NCBI GenBank assembly: GCA_027002265.1
Contig: JAMOTM010000077.1
Location: forward strand, 1 to 64,000
Origin: Aquificota bacterium
Lineage (GTDB): Bacteria > Aquificota > Aquificia > Desulfurobacteriales > DQVG01
Direction of reading: 5' to 3'
DNA length: 64,000 bases
The position numbers and the translations under genes are program-made. Position 1 is the stretch's first letter, and each line of letters opens with the position of its first letter. Shown piece by piece: positions 44,405 to 53,588 of this stretch. The notes under the pieces were generated by a model. It did no database searches, was not told where the DNA came from, and saw nothing but the letters and a program-made list of their open reading frames with translations.

Positions 44405-46234
44405 ATGATAAAAGATTATCTTTCACATATTTTTATAAGAAAAATAAAAAATAACATACAAAAACTTTTCTTTTATTTTGTTTTTGTATCCCTTATCTTT
44501 GCACTTTCAAATTTAAAAAACCTTTTTGCCTTTGCTCAATCTTTAAAAGAGATTCTTACACCCCCTATATCAAGTATAGTTTATGATAGAAATGGAAAAG
44601 TAATAGGGTATCTGTATAAAGATCAATTTCGTCTTTATGCCAAATATGAAGAAATTCCACCATTTGTTATAAAAGCGTTAATTGCAACGGAAGATGAAAG
44701 ATTTTTTAAACATGGGGGTATAGATTTAAAAGGTATTGCACGAGCAGCCTTTGAAAATTTAAAGAATTTAAAGATAAAGCAAGGTGGTTCTACTATAACT
44801 CAGCAACTTGTAAAAATGGTTTTTTTATCCCCCAAAAGAACAATTTCTAGAAAATTAAAAGAAATTGTTTTGGCTCAAGAAATAGAAAAAAAGCTTTCTA
44901 AAAAAGATATTTTAGAGCTTTATTTAAATTATGCCTATTTTGGAGAAGGGGCTTATGGAATAAAAACAGCAGCTTGGGTTTATTTTGGAAAAGATTTAAA
45001 AAATTTAACTTTACCGGAAGCTGCACTTTTGATAGGTTTAATTCGGGCTCCAGCTTACTATAATCCTTTTCGTCATCCGGAAAAAGCTATAAAAAGAAGA
45101 AATATTGTTTTAACAAATATGTATAAACTTGGATTTATAAATTTAATAGAATATACAAAAGCCGTTTCCTCACCTTTAGGAATCTTAAAAAAACCCAATC
45201 ACCCAAAAAATAGAGGTTATATTTTAGATTATATAAAGAAAAAATTAAAAGCTCTTTTATATGATGATCTAGTTATTTATCAGGGTGGTTTAAAAATTTA
45301 TACTACAGTAGATTTACGTCTTCAAAATTTAGCTCAAAATTATTTAAAAAATTATGTAAACAAACTTGCTAAAAAGCATAATATTTCAGATCTACAAGGA
45401 GCTGCTTTTGGAATAAATAAAAAAGGACAAATTCTTTTTATGGTTGGAGGAAAGGATTATAAGGAAACTCAATTTAATAGAGTTTATCAAGCAAAGCGTC
45501 CCATAGGTTCTACGATAAAACCTTTTATATATTTGGAAGCTTTAAAACGAAATTTTAACTATACTACGCTTTTAGCTGATACTCCGATTTCTTTTAAACT
45601 TACAAATAATAGATTTTGGACACCTTTAAATTATGAAAAAAGATTTCATGGTCCCATAAAACTTAAAAATGCTTTAATTTATTCTATAAACGTAGCAACT
45701 ATTCACTTAGCCTTAGATTTAGGCCCTGGAGATGTTTATCAAGTTTTAAGAAAATATGGTTTTGTAAAAAAATATTTTGACCTAAGTTATGTTTTAGGTG
45801 CTTGTCAATCAAATTTATGGAATCTTTTAAGAAATTATGAAGTATTTGCAAATAAGGGAATAATTTATGAGCCTTATATAATTGAGGAAATAAAAAATTT
45901 TGAAGGAAAAACAGTTTATAAACATAAACTTGCAAGTATAGTTATGGAAAATCCAAGAAATATAAAAAAGATTCTCCCGCTTTTAGCGGCTATAACAAAA
46001 TATGGAACTGCAAAAAGGCTTAAGTATCTTTGGAGATATTTTCCAGTTTATGGAAAAACCGGAACAACAAATGCTTTTAGAGATACTTACTTTGTAGGCT
46101 GGACTCCAAAATTTTTAATGGGAATATGGATAGGAAGAGATTCTTATAAAAGTCTTTGGAAAGGTGCTACGGGAGGCAATACTGCCGCGCCTTTATGGGG
46201 CTTAATAGCAAAAAAGATATATTTTCTTCTATAA
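44405..46234 (+). CDS. Class A penicillin-binding protein (PBP1A type)
   Basis: Bifunctional peptidoglycan synthase, about 609 residues. A cytoplasmic tail and one membrane helix (about 22-45) are followed by the GT51 glycosyltransferase: ATEDERFFKHGGID (catalytic glutamate), GGSTITQQLVKM and KEIVLAQEIEKKLSKKDILELYLN. The transpeptidase has SxxK in GSTIKPF (about 368), SxN in YSINVAT and KTG in YGKTGTTNAF (about 552). An in-frame ATG at 44372 lies inside serS without a ribosome site; the ATG at 44405 is preferred. It is shorter than E. coli PBP1A, as the OB-like inserts are missing. Confidence 0.92.
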   Translation: MIKDYLSHIFIRKIKNNIQKLFFYFVFVSLIFALSNLKNLFAFAQSLKEILTPPISSIVYDRNGKVIGYLYKDQFRLYAKYEEIPPFVIKALIATEDERFFKHGGIDLKGIARAAFENLKNLKIKQGGSTITQQLVKMVFLSPKRTISRKLKEIVLAQEIEKKLSKKDILELYLNYAYFGEGAYGIKTAAWVYFGKDLKNLTLPEAALLIGLIRAPAYYNPFRHPEKAIKRRNIVLTNMYKLGFINLIEYTKAVSSPLGILKKPNHPKNRGYILDYIKKKLKALLYDDLVIYQGGLKIYTTVDLRLQNLAQNYLKNYVNKLAKKHNISDLQGAAFGINKKGQILFMVGGKDYKETQFNRVYQAKRPIGSTIKPFIYLEALKRNFNYTTLLADTPISFKLTNNRFWTPLNYEKRFHGPIKLKNALIYSINVATIHLALDLGPGDVYQVLRKYGFVKKYFDLSYVLGACQSNLWNLLRNYEVFANKGIIYEPYIIEEIKNFEGKTVYKHKLASIVMENPRNIKKILPLLAAITKYGTAKRLKYLWRYFPVYGKTGTTNAFRDTYFVGWTPKFLMGIWIGRDSYKSLWKGATGGNTAAPLWGLIAKKIYFLL

Positions 46235-46316
46235 ATTTTTTAATTTAGATGTTAAAAATATTAAAACCTAATTTTTTCTTTAAAAAAGACAAAAAAATAA
46301 AAAAACGGAGGTAAAA

Positions 46317-47210
46317 ATGAAGGTTATTTTTGGAAGATTTGCAAATTATTTAGAGGAAAATGTAAAAAAATATATAGATGTTGAAAATTTAAATATAAAT
46401 ATTTCTAATTTTTCTGATGGGGAAATTTATGTAGAAGGAAAAGATAATATCTTTAATAAAGAAGTTTTATTTATTCAAACTTTTCCAAGATATAAAATAA
46501 ATGAAGCTCTTGTAGAAGCTTTTATAGTTTTAGATGCTTTAAGAAGAGGAAACCCTAAAAAAATATATTTAGTTTTACCTTATTTTCCTTATGCAAGGCA
46601 AGATAGAAAAATAAATGAGCTTGATCCAATCTCTGCATCTTTAGTAGCTAAACTTTTTGAAACAAGTGGGGCTGATGTAGTCATAACTTTAGATCTGCAT
46701 GCGCCTCAAATTGCAGGAAATTTCAAAATTCCTTGTTTTGAAGTTTCTGCTTTAAATACTTTTGCAAACTATTTTAAAAATAAAGTAAAAGATGATTTTG
46801 TAGTAGTAGCTCCAGATGCCGGAGCTGCAAAAAGGGCAAGAAAATTTTCTAAACTTTTAGGAGATCTTCCAGTAGTAATAATAGATAAATACAGACCAAA
46901 ACCTAATGTTTCGGAAGTTGCGGCTATATTTGGTGATATTGAAGATAAAAACTGTATTTTAATAGATGACATGATAGATACTGCCGGAACTATTACCAAT
47001 GCGGCAAAATTTTTAAAAGAAAAAGGAGCAAAGGATATTTACATTTGTGCTACCCATGGAGTATTTTCTGGAAAAGCAAAGGAAAGAATAGAAGGTGTTT
47101 TAAAAGAAAATGTAGTAAAGGAGGTTGTTGTAACAAATTCTTTGCCTCAAGAAATAAAGGGATTAACAGTTTTAGATATTATGGGTGAGCTTTTAAAATT
47201 TTTCAAATAA
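46317..47210 (+). CDS. prs: Ribose-phosphate pyrophosphokinase Prs
   Basis: Makes PRPP from ribose 5-phosphate and ATP, feeding the histidine, tryptophan and purine genes present in this window. 297 residues, slightly shorter than class I enzymes. FSDGEIYVE, LPYFPYARQDRK (ATP/flexible loop), DLHAPQIAGNF, and the PRPP loop ILIDDMIDTAGTI are clear. The catalytic-lysine stretch reads IIDKYRP rather than DKRR. CGGAGG ribosome site; single gene. Confidence 0.93.
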   Translation: MKVIFGRFANYLEENVKKYIDVENLNINISNFSDGEIYVEGKDNIFNKEVLFIQTFPRYKINEALVEAFIVLDALRRGNPKKIYLVLPYFPYARQDRKINELDPISASLVAKLFETSGADVVITLDLHAPQIAGNFKIPCFEVSALNTFANYFKNKVKDDFVVVAPDAGAAKRARKFSKLLGDLPVVIIDKYRPKPNVSEVAAIFGDIEDKNCILIDDMIDTAGTITNAAKFLKEKGAKDIYICATHGVFSGKAKERIEGVLKENVVKEVVVTNSLPQEIKGLTVLDIMGELLKFFK

Positions 47211-47314
47211 ATAAAATATTGTAATATATTGTTTAAATTAAAAAATCAAACTTGTTGAAAACTTTAAATTGAAAAACTAAAATATAGTTTGATAACAATT
47301 TTTAAGAGGGAATT

Positions 47315-47842
47315 TTGATCTTAACAACTTTAAAAAAATTATATCAAAGATTAATTGAAATAGCATTAACTGAGGATGAAGAAAGAGTAGCTAAAGGTCT
47401 TGCAATTGGTATATTTATAGGAACAATTCCTGTAGTTGGTGTTCATACAGTGTCTGCTATACTTGTAGCAAGTATATTGGGTTATAATCGTATTGCAGCA
47501 GCTGTAGGAACTTATATTCCAACAAATCCATGGACCACAGTTCCCCTTTTTATTTTAGAATATTATGTGGGAAGATTTATACTTAGAATGCTAGGCATTA
47601 GATTGACCTCCCAAACCTTAAAATTTTCATTAAGAAATCCTGAAGAGTTTTTAAAAATAGGAAAAAATATTTATATACCTATGTTAATAGGCGGGATATT
47701 TTTAGCTTTTATTTTTTCAATTTTAGGTTATTACCTTTTTAAAGTTTTTTTAAAAAAAACAAAAGAAGGAAAAAACAAATTTTTAAACTCCCAGAAAATT
47801 TTTTCTTGTATTCAAAATCCGCAGATACCAAAAAGTAAATGA
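47315..47842 (+). CDS. DUF2062 membrane protein
   Basis: 175 residues. VAKGLAIGIFIGTIPVVGVHTVSA and ILGYNRIAAAVGTYIPTNPWTTVPLF are the typical glycine-rich transmembrane stretches of DUF2062, with a further helix at about 125-150 and a basic tail. The function is unknown; some family members are fused to glycosyltransferases. The start is TTG, placed by an AAGAGGG ribosome site. Single gene upstream of hypD, 151 bp apart. Confidence 0.8.
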   Translation: MILTTLKKLYQRLIEIALTEDEERVAKGLAIGIFIGTIPVVGVHTVSAILVASILGYNRIAAAVGTYIPTNPWTTVPLFILEYYVGRFILRMLGIRLTSQTLKFSLRNPEEFLKIGKNIYIPMLIGGIFLAFIFSILGYYLFKVFLKKTKEGKNKFLNSQKIFSCIQNPQIPKSK

Positions 47843-47993
47843 GGATTTTATGAAACGGTCTAATAAAAAATATTGTTTTGAAAAAATAGGGATGGGATAT
47901 CTTTAAATTTAGGACTTTAAAAATTACTTGTTTTTTGTTGATGAAAGTGAAAAGATCCTAGAAAGAGTAAAGATTGTATAAAGGGAGCATATC

Positions 47994-49118
47994 ATGGAAA
48001 ATTTAAAAAGAATTCTAGGGGCAGATTTTGATGCAAAAGAACTTTTAAATATTTTATTTAAATTTGCAAAGGAGATTAATAAAGATATAAACATAATGAA
48101 TGTTTGTGGTTCTCATGAGCATACTATAACGGTTAGTGGTCTTAGAAATATTATGCCTGAAAATATTAATTTAATTCCAGGGCCCGGATGTCCAGTTTGT
48201 GTATGTGCACAAAAAGATATTAAAAAAGCTATTTATCTTTCTTTAAAGGAAAATGTTATTTTAGCTACTTACGGAGATATGCTCAGAGTTCCTGTGAAAC
48301 TTAATGAAGAAGAAAAAGAGATTTTTAAAGTAGACTCTTCAGTTATTTCTTTAAGGCAAATAGGGGGTAATTATAAAATAGTATCTTCTCCCTTAGAGGT
48401 TTTAAAACTTGCTTTAAATAATCCAGATAAAAAAATAGTTTTTTTCTCAGTAGGTTTTGAAACAACAACTGCGCCTTTAGTAGGTTTTTTAAATATGGAT
48501 TTACCTAAAAATTTATATTTTTTAATAGCTCATAAAATTACTCCAGCTATTGTAGATTACCTTTTAACAAATATTCCAGCCAAAGTAGATGCTTTTCTTC
48601 TTCCAGGTCATGTAAGTGCAATAATTGGAGAAGTAGCTTGGGAGTTTTTACCAAAAAAATACAAAATGCCAGGTGTAATAGCAGGTTTTACAGTTGAAAA
48701 TCTTTTGCTTGGTTTTATAGAAATCTTAAGACAAATTTTGGAAAATGATATAAAAATTGAAAATGTTTACAAAACAGCTGTAAAAAAAGAAGGAAATAAA
48801 TATACTTTAAAACTTTTTGAAAAATATTTAAAAGTTTCTTCTGCTTATTGGCGTTCTATTGGGGAAGTTCCAAACTCTGCTCACTTTTTAAAAGATGAAT
48901 TTTCCTATTTGGATGCTGAAGAGGTATTTGAAATACCGAATTTCAAGGAAGAAAAAATAGAGGGTTGCATTTGCGGAGAAATAGTTTTAGGGTTAAAATT
49001 ACCCAAGGATTGCCCTTTGTTTAAAAAGGTTTGTACCCCTTTAAATCCTGTGGGACCTTGTATGGTATCTCATGAAGGAGCTTGTAATATTTGGTATAGA
49101 TTTTCTAAGTTTTCTTAA
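47994..49118 (+). CDS. hypD: [NiFe] hydrogenase maturation protein HypD
   Basis: Scaffold on which HypC and HypD assemble the Fe(CN)2CO group of [NiFe] hydrogenases. 374 residues. Motifs: NVCGSHEHTI, LIPGPGCPVCVCAQ, ATYGDMLRVP, FFSVGFETTTAP, LLPGHVSAIIG and the C-terminal [4Fe-4S] pattern CICGEI...CPLFKKVC...GPCMVSHEGAC. All key cysteines are intact. No other hyp gene or structural NiFe hydrogenase gene is in the window. GGGAGC precedes the ATG. Confidence 0.95.
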   Translation: MENLKRILGADFDAKELLNILFKFAKEINKDINIMNVCGSHEHTITVSGLRNIMPENINLIPGPGCPVCVCAQKDIKKAIYLSLKENVILATYGDMLRVPVKLNEEEKEIFKVDSSVISLRQIGGNYKIVSSPLEVLKLALNNPDKKIVFFSVGFETTTAPLVGFLNMDLPKNLYFLIAHKITPAIVDYLLTNIPAKVDAFLLPGHVSAIIGEVAWEFLPKKYKMPGVIAGFTVENLLLGFIEILRQILENDIKIENVYKTAVKKEGNKYTLKLFEKYLKVSSAYWRSIGEVPNSAHFLKDEFSYLDAEEVFEIPNFKEEKIEGCICGEIVLGLKLPKDCPLFKKVCTPLNPVGPCMVSHEGACNIWYRFSKFS

Positions 49119-49146
49119 AAATTAAAAAATATAAAAGGCAAAGAAA

Positions 49147-49683
49147 ATGGGAAAAATAAGAAAAATTTTTTTAGTGTGTTTTGTAGTTTTACTTTCATTT
49201 TCGTATGCTCAAGAATCTCCTTTCGAAGAAATTCAAAAACAGATTCAAATTTTGGAAAAATTAAAAAAGGAAATTGAGCTTTTAATAAAAAAGAAGGAAG
49301 AAATTTTAAAAAAGTATAATCAAACTCTAAAAGCTTTAAAAGAAGAAGAAAAAAGACTTTTAAATTTGGAGAAAAAACTAAAAAGTGAGCGTTACAAAAA
49401 GCTTGCCAAAGCTTTTGAAAAAATGGATCCGGAGCAAGCTGCAAATTTAATAAATAATATGGATCCAGAGCTTCTTGCCTATATTTTATATAACATGAAA
49501 CCGGCAAAAGCTGGTGAAATTTTACAATATGCAAATCCCCAAAAGGTAGATATAGTTTTAAAAAAAATGGTTAGTTTGGGTTTAGATAGTGAGCTTTTAA
49601 AAAGTTTAATTTGTAAAGAAAAATTAGATTTAAACATAACTTCTAATTTAAATCAAATTTCAATAAATAGAGGGAAAAAATGA
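49147..49683 (+). CDS. Exported MotE-like coiled-coil protein with MgtE-N-type domain
   Basis: 178 residues. A signal sequence (about 1-21, ending SYA) is followed by a long coiled coil (about 30-85), then a helical repeat domain FEKMDPEQAANLINNMDPELLAYILYNMKPAKAGEIL that resembles the MgtE N-terminal superfamily domain, as in the flagellar chaperone MotE. No flagellar genes are nearby. The last 4 bp overlap ctpA, so the two are translationally coupled and may work together in the periplasm. Confidence 0.72.
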   Translation: MGKIRKIFLVCFVVLLSFSYAQESPFEEIQKQIQILEKLKKEIELLIKKKEEILKKYNQTLKALKEEEKRLLNLEKKLKSERYKKLAKAFEKMDPEQAANLINNMDPELLAYILYNMKPAKAGEILQYANPQKVDIVLKKMVSLGLDSELLKSLICKEKLDLNITSNLNQISINRGKK

Positions 49684-50981
49684 AGGTACTTGTAAATTTA
49701 CTTTTATTATTTTCTATATCCCTGGCTTTTCCGAGCTTAAAAGAGCTTGAAAAGGAAAATCAGAAATTATCTCCGAGTGAGCTTAATAAAACTGTAAAAG
49801 ATAATCTAAAAACCGAACTTAAATATTTAAACCTTTTTATGCAAGGATACGAGCAAATAAAGCAAAACTATGTTGTAGATAAACCTGCAAAGGAGCTTTT
49901 TGAAAATGCCTTAAGAGGTATGCTTCAAAAATTAGATCCTTATTCTACTTTATTTACTCCTCAAGAGCTAAAAGATTTTACAGAAGATACGGAAGGAGAG
50001 TTTGGAGGATTAGGTATAGAAATAACAAAGGCTAAGGGAGGAGGAATTTTAGTTATTACCCCTCTTGAAGGAACTCCCGCTTGGAAAGCTGGAATTCAAC
50101 CTGGAGATATTATTGTAAAAGTAAATAATGTAACTTTAGGACCAGATATTACGGTTATGAAAGCTGTTCATTTGATGCGTGGGAAACCCGGAACAAAGGT
50201 AACTATTTGGATAAAAAGAAAGGGATGGGAAAAACCAAAACCCTTTACTCTTACAAGAGCTGTTATAAAGGTGAAAAGCGTAAAATACAAGGTTTTAAAT
50301 ACAAAATATGGAAAAATTGGATATATAAAGGTAACTCAATTTCAGGAAAGTACTCCAAAAGAATTTAAAAAAGCTATTTTGGATTTAGTAAATAATAAAC
50401 ATGTAAAAGGTTTAATTATTGATATGCGCTTTAATCCAGGAGGACTTTTATCTTCGGCAGTTTCCATGGTAGATATGTTTGTTCCTAAAAACAAGGTAGT
50501 TTTAAAAATAAAAGGAAAAAATGAATATGAAGTTTATAAATCCACTCATAAACCTATTATTCCAAAAGATATTCCAGTAGTAGTTTTAGTAAATCAAGCA
50601 ACGGCTTCTGCTGCAGAAATTTTTACAGGAAATTTAAAAGATTATAAGCTTGCAACTATTGTTGGAGAAAAAACTTTCGGAAAAGGATGTGTTCAAAACA
50701 TTTTTCCTCTCCCTTATGGATATGCCGTAAAACTTACAACTGCTTACTATTATCTTCCAAAAGGTGAATGTATCCAAGGTAGAGGAATAAAACCAGATAT
50801 TGAAGTAAAACTTTCTAAAAAAGATAAAGAATTTCTAAAAAAACTTTCGGAAGAAGAAAAAAAACATCCTGAAAAAATTTTGGAATATAAAAAGCAACGT
50901 GAAAACTATATAGATAACCAGCTTAAAACTGCGATAGAAGTTATTGGAAAAAAATTAAAAGAGGAAGGTAAGCTTGAATAA
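49680..50981 (+). CDS. C-terminal processing peptidase, S41 family (CtpA)
   Basis: Periplasmic serine protease, 433 residues. A signal peptide (about 1-17) is followed by the PDZ domain (LGIEITKAKGGGILVITPLEGTPAWKAGIQPGDIIVKV, about 110-185), then the S41 catalytic core with the nucleophile serine in NQATASAAEIFTGNL (about 310) and the general-base lysine in GEKTFGKGCVQ (about 332). GRGIKPDIEV is a common closing motif. It probably trims or degrades periplasmic and cell-wall proteins. Overlaps: 4 bp with the MotE-like gene, 8 bp with pgpA. Confidence 0.93.
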   Translation: MKVLVNLLLLFSISLAFPSLKELEKENQKLSPSELNKTVKDNLKTELKYLNLFMQGYEQIKQNYVVDKPAKELFENALRGMLQKLDPYSTLFTPQELKDFTEDTEGEFGGLGIEITKAKGGGILVITPLEGTPAWKAGIQPGDIIVKVNNVTLGPDITVMKAVHLMRGKPGTKVTIWIKRKGWEKPKPFTLTRAVIKVKSVKYKVLNTKYGKIGYIKVTQFQESTPKEFKKAILDLVNNKHVKGLIIDMRFNPGGLLSSAVSMVDMFVPKNKVVLKIKGKNEYEVYKSTHKPIIPKDIPVVVLVNQATASAAEIFTGNLKDYKLATIVGEKTFGKGCVQNIFPLPYGYAVKLTTAYYYLPKGECIQGRGIKPDIEVKLSKKDKEFLKKLSEEEKKHPEKILEYKKQRENYIDNQLKTAIEVIGKKLKEEGKLE

Positions 50982-51420
50982 AATATATAAGTTTATAGGA
51001 ACTGCAGCTTATAGCGGGCTTCTTCCAAAAATGCCGGGAACTTGGGGCTCCATTTTTGGAGCTCTTTTTGTTTATTTTGTTTATCCGCATTTAACTTTGG
51101 TAGAAAAGCTTATTTTAATTATATTTTTTACAATTTTGGGCATAATAGCATCTTATAAACTTTCTTTGGAACTTAACGATGAAGATCCAGATATTGTAGT
51201 TATAGATGAGTTTGTTGGAATTTTAATAACATTTTTGTTAGTTCCTATTAACTTAAAAAATTTAATTTTAGGAACTATTTTATTTAGAGTTATAGATATT
51301 TTAAAACCTTTCCCTTTAAAAAAGTTAGAAAAGTATCCTTACGGTATAGGTATAATGCTAGATGACATAGTAGCAGGTATCATTTGTATGGTTTTGCTTT
51401 ATTTATTTCAAAAAATTTAA
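50974..51420 (+). CDS. pgpA: Phosphatidylglycerophosphatase A
   Basis: Inner-membrane enzyme that dephosphorylates phosphatidylglycerol phosphate. 148 residues and about four helices. Family motifs are PKMPGTWGSIFGA, DPDIVVIDEFVG, FRVIDILKPFP and GIGIMLDDIVAG, with the acidic residues needed for catalysis. The TTG start with AGGAAGG upstream lies within the ctp gene end. Confidence 0.92.
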   Translation: MNKIYKFIGTAAYSGLLPKMPGTWGSIFGALFVYFVYPHLTLVEKLILIIFFTILGIIASYKLSLELNDEDPDIVVIDEFVGILITFLLVPINLKNLILGTILFRVIDILKPFPLKKLEKYPYGIGIMLDDIVAGIICMVLLYLFQKI

Positions 51421-51509
51421 ATTAGTTCTAATTAACTTTAGTTTAAAATACAAAAATAAACTTTTAAAAGGATGCTTTTACTGTCATTCTTTACCTGGAG
51501 GCTAAAAAT

Positions 51510-52214
51510 ATGAGTGTTTGTGAAAATTTACAAAAAATTCAAGAAACTATAGAAAAAGTTTGTCAAAAAGTAGGAAGAAATCCCAAAGAAGTAAAAGTCC
51601 TAGGTGCTATAAAAGCTCAACATTTAGAAAAAATTATAGAAGCTATAGAATGTGGATTAAAACTAGTTGGAGAAAATTACATTCAAGAAGCTAGAGAAAG
51701 AATTTCTTTTCTAAAAGAAAAATATCCTGGAATAGAAGCTCACTTTATAGGTCATCTTCAAACAAATAAAGTAAAGTATGCTATAAAGCTTTTTGATGTT
51801 ATTGAAACTGTTGATAGAGTTTCTTTAGTAGATGAACTTCAAAAAAGACTTTCTAAGGAAAATAAAACTTTAGATGTTTTAATAGAAGTTAAGCTCTCTT
51901 CTGAAGAAACAAAAACTGGATGTGAAGAAAAAGACTTAGAAAGTTTAGTAGAGTATATTTTAGAGAAAGGAAAAAATTTAAATTTAAAGGGTCTTATGAC
52001 AATTCCTCCTTATTTTGAAGATAAAGAAAAGGTTAGACCCTACTTTAGAAAACTAAGAGAGCTCAGAGATAATTTAGAAAAAAAATTTAATATAAAACTT
52101 CCTGAGCTTTCTATGGGTATGAGCCATGATTTTGATATTGCTATAGAAGAGGGTGCTACAATAGTAAGAATAGGAACTTTACTTTTTGGAAAAAGGCAAT
52201 ATAAAAAAAGTTAA
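51510..52214 (+). CDS. yggS: YggS-type PLP homeostasis protein
   Basis: PLP-binding protein of the YggS/PROSC (PLPHP) family, 234 residues. The PLP lysine lies in VLGAIKAQ, where the usual AVSK is altered to AIK. GENYIQEARERI, HFIGHLQTNKVKYA, VDRVSL, LMTIPPY and LSMGMSHDFDIAIEEGATIVRIGTLLFG are the conserved stretches. It buffers PLP and affects amino-acid balance. GGAGG precedes the ATG. Confidence 0.93.
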   Translation: MSVCENLQKIQETIEKVCQKVGRNPKEVKVLGAIKAQHLEKIIEAIECGLKLVGENYIQEARERISFLKEKYPGIEAHFIGHLQTNKVKYAIKLFDVIETVDRVSLVDELQKRLSKENKTLDVLIEVKLSSEETKTGCEEKDLESLVEYILEKGKNLNLKGLMTIPPYFEDKEKVRPYFRKLRELRDNLEKKFNIKLPELSMGMSHDFDIAIEEGATIVRIGTLLFGKRQYKKS

Positions 52215-52260
52215 TATAGCCCATAAATTGTAAGAAGTATTTTCAAAAAAGCTAAAAAAA

Positions 52261-53454
52261 TTGGTTTTTTTTCTTAAAAATATTTTTAATGCCGTAAAAC
52301 AAAATAAATTTCATTCCATTTTTTCTATTCTTGCCATTGCTGCAGCTATATCCTCTGTAGTTTTAATTGTTTGTGCTATTGAGGGAAGTTCTTATTTTGC
52401 AAAAAAACTTATAGAAAAAATGGGATCAGATATTGTTTTTGTTGCTCCCGGAACTCCTAAAAGTGATATTAGAAAGTTAAAGTTAAAATATTTCACTTTT
52501 AAAGATTTAGAAGCCTTAAAAAAAATTCCTTACACCTACTTTCATACTGGGGCCTTGGCAAAATGGGTTTTAATAAAAAGCTATAATGGAAAGAACTATG
52601 ATTTTGCTTTAGTTTATGGAAACTTACCAAATATGTTTAAAGCTTGGAATATAAATATAGACTATGGAAGAGCTTTAAGTGAAAAAGATAGATATAAACG
52701 TGTGTGTGTAATAGGACATTATCTTGCAAAGGAAATTTTTGGAAAGGACGATGGAAGTATTATTGGAAAAAAGCTTTTAATAAATAATGTGCCAATAAAA
52801 GTTATAGGTATTTATGAAAAACTTGGCATTATCTATGGAGAAAACGAAGATAATCGTCTTTATATGCCAATTTATGCTTATAGGCAAAGTGTGGAGCCGG
52901 ATTATAAACATTTATCTATTTTAGTTTTTAAAATAAAAGATATAAAGAAAGTCGATTGGGCTGCCAAGCAGGCCGAAGAAATTTTATTTCGTCTTCATAA
53001 GGAAAAAGATTTTACAGTTTATACACCGGGTTTAGTTAAAAAACTTTTAAATATGCTTTCAGCCACCTTAGCTTTCTTTTTAGGAATAGCAGTTTTTGTA
53101 TCTATTATTGTAGGTGGATTTGTTCTAAGTAATATTTTCTATTTAAACGTTCAAAGTAGACGTTGGGAAATAGGATTAAGGCGTGCCTTAGGTGCAAAGA
53201 AGAGAGATATTTTATTTTTATTTTTATCCGAAGCTTTAATTTTATCTTTTTTTGGACTTATTTTGGGGCTTTTCATAGGATACTATGGTTCTAAAGCTTT
53301 AATTCCAAAGCTTGGTATTCCTTATATATTTTCCAAAAAAGTTTTTATTTTTTCTGCTTTAACAAGTATACTTATTGCTCTATTTTCAGCTTATAAACCG
53401 GCAAAAGAGGCATCTGAATATGAACCAGTTTTTTGTTTAAGGGAGAAAGTATAA
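52261..53454 (+). CDS. ABC transporter permease, MacB/FtsX type
   Basis: 397 residues. One N-terminal helix (about 18-40), a periplasmic MacB-type core domain (about 45-255), and a C-terminal FtsX unit of three helices including VGGFVLSNIFYLNVQSRRWEIGLRRALGAKKRDI, the family's cytoplasmic motif. The start appears to be TTG with no good ribosome site; an initiation site a few codons away cannot be excluded. No ATPase or membrane-fusion gene is adjacent. Substrate unknown. Confidence 0.8.
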   Translation: MVFFLKNIFNAVKQNKFHSIFSILAIAAAISSVVLIVCAIEGSSYFAKKLIEKMGSDIVFVAPGTPKSDIRKLKLKYFTFKDLEALKKIPYTYFHTGALAKWVLIKSYNGKNYDFALVYGNLPNMFKAWNINIDYGRALSEKDRYKRVCVIGHYLAKEIFGKDDGSIIGKKLLINNVPIKVIGIYEKLGIIYGENEDNRLYMPIYAYRQSVEPDYKHLSILVFKIKDIKKVDWAAKQAEEILFRLHKEKDFTVYTPGLVKKLLNMLSATLAFFLGIAVFVSIIVGGFVLSNIFYLNVQSRRWEIGLRRALGAKKRDILFLFLSEALILSFFGLILGLFIGYYGSKALIPKLGIPYIFSKKVFIFSALTSILIALFSAYKPAKEASEYEPVFCLREKV

Positions 53455-53588
53455 TATAATTTTATTTGAAAAATTTTTTAAATTTTTTTATAATAGCAAA
53501 ATAAGCGTTGTTACACTTTATAATGTAAGTCTAATGTTTCTAATGCTTATTATAAGTTTATAAAAATACTTTTAAATGTGGGTGAAAA

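Noticed and set aside
47850-47906. 18-codon frame after the DUF2062 gene, with a GAGGA site
   Set aside because: Too short and without recognisable features; nothing separates it from chance.
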